Assembly: GCF_013408555.1 (NCBI RefSeq)
Contig: NZ_JACBZN010000001.1
Coordinates: 1,426,001-1,490,000 of the forward strand
Source: Aeromicrobium tamlense
Lineage (GTDB): Bacteria > Actinomycetota > Actinomycetes > Propionibacteriales > Nocardioidaceae
DNA length: 64,000 nucleotides
Reading direction: 5' to 3'
Under the pieces are notes generated by a model. It saw only the letters and a list, made by a program, of their open reading frames with translations. It searched no databases and was not told where the DNA came from. The position numbers and the translations under genes are program-made. Positions 1-6,342 of this stretch are shown here, piece by piece. Every line of letters starts with the position of its first letter. The first letter of the stretch is position 1.

Positions 1-1
1 G

Positions 2-193
2 GACGCCGACGTTCCTGGGCGGAACCGCATTCACGTGGTCGTCGACGACCTCGCCGCAGAGGTCGAGCGGCTCGACGCCGGCCGCGTCACCCTGCTGACC
101 GACGTCGTCAGCGGCCCCGGCGGCCAGCAGGTCCTGGTTGCCGACCCGGACGGGAACCTCGTCGAGCTCTTCCAGCCGGCTTCGCGGTCCTAG
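2..193 (+). CDS. VOC (glyoxalase/bleomycin-resistance) family protein, C-terminal part
   Basis: Only the last 63 codons are inside the window; the gene starts upstream. The frame reads RIHVVVDDL, then GGQQVLVADPDGNLVELFQP before TAG. The ADPDGN-x-VELFQP ending is typical of the last beta-alpha-beta module of vicinal-oxygen-chelate proteins, where the Glu of VELF is usually a metal ligand. The substrate cannot be told from this fragment. The stop overlaps the stop of the convergent minus-strand gene by four bases. Confidence 0.75.
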   Translation, partial: DADVPGRNRIHVVVDDLAAEVERLDAGRVTLLTDVVSGPGGQQVLVADPDGNLVELFQPASRS

Positions 194-774
194 TGGTACA
201 TCGCCGGGATCACCCGACGATCGTCGCGGACCACGGGGTGCTTCGACTCCGCCACGACACGCTCGATGGCATCGACCGTCCCCGCAACACCGGCGAAGTG
301 CGAGTCGACGTCGTACGCCACGCACCATGAGCGGTCCGTCGGCCAGACGAACGCCGGTGGGAAGTGACGTTCGCGGCCGGAGGTCGTCCAGGTGCGAAAG
401 TCCGCGAGCGACCCGGTCGCCATTGCGCAGCTGCGCAGACGCATGAGGTCGATGCGGTCGACCGCCGGGAGGGCCGGGTCGTACGGGTAGCCGTCCCACA
501 TCAGGAAGCGCAGGTCGTCGAGTCCGGACCCCGCGGCCAGGAGCTCCACGGTCTCGACAACGACATCCGACTCGACGGGGGCGGCGTCGAAGACCTCGTC
601 GGCGACGTCGGCCTCCTCCTGACCGTCGTGTGCCGGGTCCGGAAGCGTCAGGACACGCGCGTAGGCCTCGAACCCGGGCGGTCCGACCGTGAGGGTCCTG
701 CCGAACGAGCGCGGGTCCTGGCTCGCCTCGAGCCACGCGGTCGCTGCGCGTACCAGGTCGAAGTGCAGGGTCAT
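190..774 (-). CDS. conserved hypothetical protein, 194 aa
   Basis: Not recognised. The chosen start (MTLHFDLVRAA) overlaps the stop of the upstream gene in an ATGA junction, so it is translationally coupled to the two small membrane-protein genes before it. The protein is acidic and soluble, without signal peptide or membrane segments, with an aromatic-rich middle (FLMWDGYPYDP) and C-terminal half (FPPAFVWPTDRSWCVAYDVD). A longer in-frame extension to about 1119 exists, but its composition looks like noncoding readthrough and it would cover the neighbouring genes. Confidence 0.7.
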   Translation of the reverse strand: MTLHFDLVRAATAWLEASQDPRSFGRTLTVGPPGFEAYARVLTLPDPAHDGQEEADVADEVFDAAPVESDVVVETVELLAAGSGLDDLRFLMWDGYPYDPALPAVDRIDLMRLRSCAMATGSLADFRTWTTSGRERHFPPAFVWPTDRSWCVAYDVDSHFAGVAGTVDAIERVVAESKHPVVRDDRRVIPAMYH

Positions 775-1061
775 CGAGCGTCCTCGTGGTCTGTCGGGGA
801 GCGGAAGTGGGGACTGGTCGCCTGCCAGCGCCGTCGGGCGGCATCGCGCGCGAGCGCCTCTCGCCGGAGGCGCAGGGAGCGCCACAGGAACCAAGTGGCG
901 TAGATAGTCCATGCCGCAGGGATGACCCACCGACCGACACCGGTCCGCGTCGGGCTGACGAGGAAGGTGACGGCGAGCGTCAGTGCGCCGAGAGCGAGGA
1001 GCAGTTGACTGATCCAGCCGGGCCTGTCGTACTCCGCATGGGAAAGGTCGTCCGTGATCAT
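771..1061 (-). CDS. small membrane protein, 96 aa
   Basis: No named family recognised. Two hydrophobic segments are visible (about residues 20-36 and 43-60), followed by an Arg-rich stretch (LRLRREALARDAARRR), suggesting two transmembrane helices with a basic cytoplasmic tail. ATG at 1061 is preceded by a strong GAGGAGG Shine-Dalgarno. It overlaps the gene before and the gene after by ATGA junctions, so it is the middle member of a three-gene operon. Confidence 0.7.
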   Translation of the reverse strand: MITDDLSHAEYDRPGWISQLLLALGALTLAVTFLVSPTRTGVGRWVIPAAWTIYATWFLWRSLRLRREALARDAARRRWQATSPHFRSPTDHEDAR

Positions 1062-1258
1062 GGTGACTCCTCCTCGCTCTCGTCGTGCTTGGGCCACGCG
1101 CGGTCCGTCGCCATCTCAAGCAGTCCGAACTCGATCGCGAGCCACGTCACGAGGAAGATGACGGCCGCGACCACCAGTCCGGTGCGGGCCTCGACGACGA
1201 ACGCCACCAGCATCGTCGGGATCGTGAGTACGCAGAGCGCCTTGAGCACGAACCCCAT
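1058..1258 (-). CDS. very small membrane protein, 66 aa
   Basis: Two hydrophobic stretches (LKALCVLTIPTMLVAFVV and TGLVVAAVIFLVTWLAIEF) and a charged acidic tail (KHDESEEESP) suggest a two-helix membrane protein. It is first in a three-gene ATGA-coupled operon with the genes ending at 771 and 190. No homologous family is recognised; it may work with the second small membrane protein. Confidence 0.6.
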   Translation of the reverse strand: MGFVLKALCVLTIPTMLVAFVVEARTGLVVAAVIFLVTWLAIEFGLLEMATDRAWPKHDESEEESP

Positions 1259-1342
1259 GCCTCGAGTTTCCCAGCGAACGCCTGCGCCGTCCGCGGTTAC
1301 TCCAGATCGCGACCGCTCGGCTCGATAGATCCCGATTGTCGC

Positions 1343-1852
1343 TCAGTTGTGCCTGGGCGTCCCGATGGGGCTTGCATGCATCCGTGCCGCCGCCTGCGAG
1401 GTCTGACGAATGACGGCGTCGGGTGTGATCGGCGCTGGCCAGAGCTGTAGCAGGTACCGGTCAGGGCCCAACTCCGCCGACGGGAGCTCTCGTGCCTCGT
1501 CGAGTCCGGAAGCGTGGAGGCGCGCCCGATGAGGACCACTGGCTGGCAGTGGAACGTCCCGCCAGTCGTCGAAGGTCGCTAGAACGATGTCCCCGGCTGG
1601 AACGTCGATCGACACCTCGACCACGTCCTCCCACGACTCGTCGAGGGACGGCTCGCTGTCGAGCCAGTCGATCGCGAACCGGATGCCGCCCGTGTGGAGG
1701 CCGATGAGAAAGACGAGCTGCCCGGCGGTCTTCGCGCCACAGAGTCCGTTCCGCTGACCTGCCATGTCGAGCTCAGCAGGGTCGTCGCCACGCTCCTGAA
1801 GATGGCCAAAACCGTAGTGAACCTCAATAGTCCCGTCGAACACCAGCGTCAT
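1343..1852 (-). CDS. conserved hypothetical protein, 169 aa
   Basis: Resembles a family of unknown function I recall in actinobacteria: IEVHYGFGHL near the N-terminus, GQRNGLCGA, LDESWEDVVEV in the middle, and LDRYLLQLWPAP-like text (GPDRYLLQLWPAP) followed by PDAVIRQTS near the C-terminus. Soluble, no signal peptide. The 84 bases between its stop and the 1058-1258 gene hold nothing recognisable. No role is proposed. Confidence 0.65.
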   Translation of the reverse strand: MTLVFDGTIEVHYGFGHLQERGDDPAELDMAGQRNGLCGAKTAGQLVFLIGLHTGGIRFAIDWLDSEPSLDESWEDVVEVSIDVPAGDIVLATFDDWRDVPLPASGPHRARLHASGLDEARELPSAELGPDRYLLQLWPAPITPDAVIRQTSQAAARMHASPIGTPRHN

Positions 1853-1976
1853 GGCTGAATGGTCGCACGGACGTCAGTGTCGCGGGGATGACGCGGAGTT
1901 GGAGGCCCGCTGCCCTCGGATTCCAGTGCGATCGACCCTCGTGCAGCCGCCCCGGACCGGTGTCCGAGGGTCTCAC

Positions 1977-1982
1977 TAGGTT
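1977..1982 (+). promoter_or_regulatory. -10 box of a leaderless DUF222 gene
   Basis: TAGGTT lies six bases before the ATG at 1989, the arrangement of a leaderless actinobacterial transcript. The 20 bases running into the start codon are identical at 19 positions to those before the intact paralogue at 62715. No clear -35 box is seen. Confidence 0.6.
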
Positions 1983-1988
1983 CGGTGC

Positions 1989-3135
1989 ATGACCTCGGAA
2001 CTCCCGGCTCGCGCCTTCGACGCGGCGCGTCGTGCCCGCGCTCGGGCGGAGTTCGCGGAGTGGGAGCTGATCGCCCAGCACCACACCCGGCGCGTAGCCG
2101 AGATCGACCGTTCCGACGAGATCGCCCTGAGCAAGGATCTGGCCCGCCGCGAGGTCACGCTCGAGATCGCGCAGGCGCTGAAGGTCACCGAACGCCGCGT
2201 CTGGGCCGTGGTGTTCGAGGCCGAGACCCTGCAGGAGCGCACGCCACTGGTCTGGGAGGCGTTCCGCGGCGGCGACCTCGACGCCGGCCGGGCGAGCGCG
2301 ATCGCCGACACCGCCGAGCGTCTCGTCGAGCGCGAGAGCTGGGCCCGGCTCGAGCGCTCCGTGATCGGCTACGCGGCCACGCACACGCTCGGCGAGCTCC
2401 GCACGTGGCTGCGCCGATTCCGCGCCCGGCTCGAGCCCGAGGAGACCGCGGTGGAGACGGCGAAGGCCCTCGAGGAGCGTCGCGTCTCAGTCACCCACAA
2501 CACCGACGGCACCAGCTGGCTCAGCGCCCTGCTGCCCACCGGACTCGCGATCGCCGCGGCCGAACGACTCCGCCGGGCGGCGAAGGCCGAGCCCGGGATC
2601 CATCCCGAGACCGGCGTGCGGGACACGCGCACGCGCGACCAGAAGCAGGCCGACATCCTCGTCCGGTGGCTCACGTCCTGCACCGGCACCACCACCGACA
2701 TCCACGCCGAGATCGCGATCAGCATCGCCGCCACCGACCTCGTCGGGTACACCGAGGGGCCCGGCCTCACCCGCGACGGAGAGCCGCTCGACGCGGCGTG
2801 GGTCCGCGAGCTCGCCGCAAGCGAGCACACGGTGTTCCGCCGACTCGTACTCGACCCCGTCGGCCGGGTCATGGACACGACGGTCCTGGCCTACCGACCC
2901 TCCGAGTCCCTGCGGCAGGCACTCCACTGGAGGGACGGCACCTGTCGGGTCGCGGGCTGTCGGGCCGGTGTTCGAGACCGATCTCGACCACGCCAAGGAC
3001 TACGACTCAGGCGGCGAGACCTCCGCGCGGAATCTCAGGTGCCTCTGCCGGAAGCACCACAACATGAAGTCCCACGGTCACCTCGACGACCGCTTCCTCG
3101 GCGAGCCCGCAACCTACGGCAGCGCGACCCCGTGA
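1989..3135 (+). pseudogene. DUF222/HNH endonuclease-like (13E12 repeat family) gene, frameshifted
   Basis: The first 327 codons encode a DUF222-type helical domain closely matching the intact copy at 62715-63917 (shared RRVAEIDRSDEI, SKDLARREV, TRDQKQAD, IAISIAATDL). After RDGTCRVAGCR, near base 2964, two bases are missing relative to the paralogue. The HNH tail (VFETDLDHAKDYDSGGET, then NLRCLCRKHHNMKSHG) continues only in the +1 frame and ends at TGA 3133-3135, overlapping the 3' end of cimA. Without the frameshift the long frame runs on as out-of-frame noise. Probably a decaying member of this multicopy actinobacterial family; a sequencing error cannot be excluded. Confidence 0.75.
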
Positions 3136-4715
3136 GACCGCAGGCCGAACGTCAGCGCGTCCACGAGGGCCTCGAACGACGCCTCGATCATGTTCGGGCC
3201 CACGCCCACGGTCACCCACGAGCTCTTGCCGTCGGTCGTCTCGATCAGCACGCGCGTCACCGCGTCGGTGCCGTGCCCCTGATCGAGGATCCGCACGCGG
3301 AAGTCGATGAGGTGGAACTGCGCCACGTCCGGGTAGATCCGCTCGATCGCCTGGCGCAGCGCGTGGTCGAGGGCGTTGACCGGACCGTTGCCCTCCCCCA
3401 CCACCGCGTGGCGCACGCCGCCCGCCACGACCTTGACGATCGCCTCGGCACCGCCGTCGCCCGCCGAGCCGGCGATGACCCGCCACGACTCCACGTCGAA
3501 GTACGCCGGGCGCACGCCCGTGACCGCCTCGGTCAGCAGCAGCTCGAAGGACGCGTCGGCCGCCTCGAACGTGTAGCCCTCCTGCTCCATCTGCTTCACC
3601 TGATCGGTGATGCGAGTCAGCAGGTCGTGGTCGCCCGACAGGTCGAAGCCCAGCTCGCGACCCTTCAGCTCGATCGTCGCGCGGCCCGCCATCTCCGAGA
3701 CCAGCAGGCGCATGTCGTTGCCCACCAGCGCGGGATCCATGTGCTGGTACAGGTCGGGATCCACACGGATCGCGCTCGCGTGCAGGCCGGCCTTGTGCGC
3801 GAACGCCGAGACGCCCGTGTACGGCTGGCGCGCCACCGGCGGGTAGTTCGTGATCTCGCTGATCGCGTGCGAGATGCGCGTCGCGTCGGCCAGCACGCCC
3901 TCGGGCATCACGCTCATGCCGAGCTTGAACTCGAGGTTCGCCACGCACGTGACGAGGTCGGCGTTGCCCGTGCGCTCGCCGTAGCCGTTGATGCAGCCCT
4001 GCACGTGGGTCGCGCCTGCCCGCACCGCCTCGATCGAGTTGGCCACCGCACAGCCGGTGTCGTTGTGCGCGTGGATGCCCAGGCGCGCGCCCGTGCTGTC
4101 GCGCACGTCGGCCACGATCTCGCCGACTTGGTGGGGCAGCATGCCGCCGTTCGTGTCGCACAGCACCGCCACCTCCGCACCGGCCTCGGCGGCCACCCGC
4201 ACGACCTCCAGCGCGTAGTCGCGGTTGTCGAGGTAGCCGTTGAAGAAGTGCTCGAGGTCGAGGAACACGCGCTGGCCCTCACCACGCAGGTGCGTCACGG
4301 TGTCACGCACCATCGCGAGGTTCTCCTCCAGCGTGGTCCGCAGCGCGCGGAGCACGTGCTGGTCGTGGCTCTTGGCCACCACCGTCACCACCGAGGCGCC
4401 CGAGTCGCGCAGCGCACCCACGAGCGCGTCGTCGGCCGCGGCGCCGCCGGCGCGACGCGTCGAGCCGAACGCCGCGAGCGTCGCGTGGCGCAGGTCCAGC
4501 TCCTTGGCGGCCAGGGCGAAGAACTCGGTGTCCTTCGGGTTCGAGCCCGGCCAGCCGCCCTCGATGTAGCCCACGCCGAGGTCGTCCAGGTGCTGGGCGA
4601 TGGCGAGCTTGTCCTGCACCGAGAGGTTGAGACCCTCCTGCTGGGCGCCGTCGCGCATCGTCGTGTCGTAGACGTGGAAGTCCGCGGGGTCGTGCTTCCC
4701 GAAGGTGGTGCTCAT
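3114..4715 (-). CDS. cimA: (R)-citramalate synthase
   Basis: Condenses pyruvate with acetyl-CoA to give (R)-citramalate, the first step of the threonine-independent route to 2-oxobutanoate and isoleucine. The 533 aa length fits the family. The N-terminal HMG-CoA-lyase-like TIM barrel has YDTTMRDGAQQEG, the catalytic RDG motif, and the metal site HAHNDTGCAVAN; GYGERTGNADLV follows. The C-terminal ~150 residues form a LeuA-type regulatory domain (GNGPVNALDHALR, TDGKSSWVTVGVG). It sits alone behind an attenuator with a Val-Ile-rich leader peptide, which supports a branched-chain amino acid role. Isopropylmalate or homocitrate synthase are less likely given the YDTTMRDG start and overall similarity to CimA. 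Confidence 0.92.
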   Translation of the reverse strand: MSTTFGKHDPADFHVYDTTMRDGAQQEGLNLSVQDKLAIAQHLDDLGVGYIEGGWPGSNPKDTEFFALAAKELDLRHATLAAFGSTRRAGGAAADDALVGALRDSGASVVTVVAKSHDQHVLRALRTTLEENLAMVRDTVTHLRGEGQRVFLDLEHFFNGYLDNRDYALEVVRVAAEAGAEVAVLCDTNGGMLPHQVGEIVADVRDSTGARLGIHAHNDTGCAVANSIEAVRAGATHVQGCINGYGERTGNADLVTCVANLEFKLGMSVMPEGVLADATRISHAISEITNYPPVARQPYTGVSAFAHKAGLHASAIRVDPDLYQHMDPALVGNDMRLLVSEMAGRATIELKGRELGFDLSGDHDLLTRITDQVKQMEQEGYTFEAADASFELLLTEAVTGVRPAYFDVESWRVIAGSAGDGGAEAIVKVVAGGVRHAVVGEGNGPVNALDHALRQAIERIYPDVAQFHLIDFRVRILDQGHGTDAVTRVLIETTDGKSSWVTVGVGPNMIEASFEALVDALTFGLRSHGVALP

Positions 4716-4744
4716 GGATCGTCCTGGTGTCTGGGTGTGGCCAC

Positions 4745-4769
4745 AAAAAAACCTCCCGGGTACGGGAGG
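4745..4769 (-). terminator. intrinsic terminator of the cimA attenuator
   Basis: On the minus strand CCTCCCG-TACC-CGGGAGG forms a seven-pair stem followed at once by seven T residues. It stands between the leader peptide and cimA, so it ends transcription before the gene unless prevented. An AACCTC segment in the loop of the preceding hairpin can pair with GAGGTT of the terminator's 3' arm, a possible antiterminator. Confidence 0.85.
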
Positions 4770-4771
4770 CG

Positions 4772-4800
4772 GCGCGTCTGAGGTTCTGCTTCAGACGCGC
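4772..4800 (-). promoter_or_regulatory. leader hairpin upstream of the cimA terminator
   Basis: A perfect ten-base-pair stem (GCGCGTCTGA with TCAGACGCGC) and nine-base loop. Its 5' arm contains the last sense codons and stop of the leader peptide, so a ribosome on the leader would decide whether it can form. This is the layout of ribosome-mediated attenuation. Confidence 0.75.
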
Positions 4801-4829
4801 TGTTGAATGATGATCACGAACGTGCTCAT
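4791..4829 (-). CDS. cimA leader peptide (12 aa, branched-chain amino acid sensing)
   Basis: A 12-codon reading frame, MSTFVIIIQQRV, ending in TGA inside the attenuator hairpin. One valine codon and three isoleucine codons in a row (GTG ATC ATC ATT) are the expected control codons for an isoleucine-pathway enzyme: shortage of charged tRNA-Ile would stall the ribosome and favour read-through into cimA. No Shine-Dalgarno is needed if the transcript is leaderless: TACCCT lies six bases before the ATG. It is separate from and upstream of cimA on the same strand. Confidence 0.8.
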   Translation of the reverse strand: MSTFVIIIQQRV

Positions 4830-4835
4830 GGCAGC

Positions 4836-4841
4836 AGGGTA
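4836..4841 (-). promoter_or_regulatory. -10 box of the cimA leader transcript
   Basis: TACCCT on the minus strand, six bases before the leader-peptide ATG, so transcription would begin at or near that A. It lies just after the aspA stop codon and makes cimA an independent unit. No convincing -35 hexamer. Confidence 0.55.
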
Positions 4842-4870
4842 CACCCCTGCCGCCACGAGCCCGTCGCGGC

Positions 4871-6304
4871 TCAGACGCCGCCGGACCGGTCGGCCGGCTT
4901 CGGCCCGAGGTGCGCCAGCGTCTCGGGTCGCAGGATGCGCTCCAGCTCGTCCTTCGGCAGCAGGCCCTTCTCCAGCACCAGCTCGGCCACGCCCCGGCCC
5001 GACGCCAGCGCCTCCTTGGCCAACTCGGTCGCAGTCTGGTAGCCGAGGTAGGGGTTCAGCGCGGTCACCAGCCCGATCGAGTTGGCCACCTCGATCGCGA
5101 GGTGCTCACGGTTCGCGGTGATGCCCTTGACGCAGTTCTCGGTGAGCGACGTGATCGCCGTCCGCAGGCGGTAGAGACCGGCCGACAGCGAGTAGCAGAT
5201 CACCGGCTCGAACGCGTTGAGCTGCAGCTGGCCCGACTCCGCGGCCATCGAGACGGTGACGTCGTGGCCGATGATCTGGAACGCCACCTGGTTGACGACC
5301 TCGGGAATCACCGGATTCACCTTGCCGGGCATGATGCTCGAACCCGCTTGACGCGCCGGCAGGTTGATCTCGCCGAGTCCGGCGCGCGGGCCGGACGACA
5401 GCAGCCTCAGGTCATTGCAGATCTTCGAGAGCTTCACCGCGACGCGCTTGAGCACGCCCGACATCTGCACGAACGAGCCGCAGTCCTGCGTGGCCTCGAT
5501 GAGGTCGACGGCGGTGACGAGCGGGAGCCCCGTGATCCGCGAGAGGTGCTGGCGCGCGAGTGGCACGTAGCCGTCGGGGGCGTTCAGCTGGGTGCCGATC
5601 GCCGTCGCGCCGAGGTTGATCTCGTGCAACAGCATGACTGCCTCGCGCAGTCGGGTGCGGTCCTCGGCGATCATCAGCGCGTAGGTGCCGAACTCCTGGC
5701 CGAGCGTCATCGGCACGGCGTCCTGCAGCTGGGTGCGGCCCATCTTCAGCACGTCGTGGAACTCGACGGCCTTCTCCGCGAACGCGGACTCGAGCTCGCC
5801 CATCGCCGCGATCAGGTCGTGCGTCGCGTTGATGACCGCGATCTTCACGGCGGTAGGATAGACGTCGTTCGTCGACTGGCTGAGGTTGACCTGCTCGTTC
5901 GGGTGCAGGCGGTCGTAGCCGCCGAGCGGGTGACCGAGGATCTCCAGCGCCCGGTTGGCGATCACCTCGTTGGCGTTCATGTTCGTCGAGGTGCCCGCGC
6001 CGCCCTGGATGACGTCGACGACGAACTGGTCGTGCAGGGCGCCGTGCCGAATCTCCTGACAGGCCTGGACGATGGCCGCGTGCCGCTCGTCGTCGAGCAG
6101 GCCGAGGTCGTGGTTCGCCTCGGCGGCGGCCTCCTTCACGGCGGCCAGGGCCTGGGGCAGGTAGGGACTGATGGCGATGGGGACACCGGTGATCGGGAAG
6201 TTCTCCATGGCGCGCAGGGTGTGCACGCCCCAGTAGACGTCCGCCGGTACCTCACGTTCTCCGAGCAGGTCGTGCTCGATCCGAACGTTCGTGAGATCGG
6301 TCAT
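4871..6304 (-). CDS. aspA: aspartate ammonia-lyase
   Basis: Deaminates L-aspartate to fumarate and ammonia. The 477 aa protein shows the fumarase/aspartase superfamily signature GSSIMPGKVNP in the C-terminal half, the GGAGTSTNMNANEV and QVNLSQSTNDVYPTA substrate-binding segments, and KMGRTQLQDAVPMTLGQEF. Overall resemblance is to aspartase rather than class II fumarase, which shares these motifs. MTDLTNVR is preferred as start over an in-frame ATG four codons earlier because aspartases begin close to here (IEHDLLGEREVP). It follows pheT on the same strand after about 40 bases. Confidence 0.9.
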   Translation of the reverse strand: MTDLTNVRIEHDLLGEREVPADVYWGVHTLRAMENFPITGVPIAISPYLPQALAAVKEAAAEANHDLGLLDDERHAAIVQACQEIRHGALHDQFVVDVIQGGAGTSTNMNANEVIANRALEILGHPLGGYDRLHPNEQVNLSQSTNDVYPTAVKIAVINATHDLIAAMGELESAFAEKAVEFHDVLKMGRTQLQDAVPMTLGQEFGTYALMIAEDRTRLREAVMLLHEINLGATAIGTQLNAPDGYVPLARQHLSRITGLPLVTAVDLIEATQDCGSFVQMSGVLKRVAVKLSKICNDLRLLSSGPRAGLGEINLPARQAGSSIMPGKVNPVIPEVVNQVAFQIIGHDVTVSMAAESGQLQLNAFEPVICYSLSAGLYRLRTAITSLTENCVKGITANREHLAIEVANSIGLVTALNPYLGYQTATELAKEALASGRGVAELVLEKGLLPKDELERILRPETLAHLGPKPADRSGGV

Positions 6305-6342
6305 ACGACCATCCAAGCACTCGAGAGCGCCCCGCGCCCCGG

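Noticed and set aside
1989-4781. A single 930-codon frame continuing from the DUF222 gene through the cimA region
   Set aside because: Past about 2964 the frame is out of register with the HNH tail and then runs antisense to cimA; the real product changes frame and stops at 3135.
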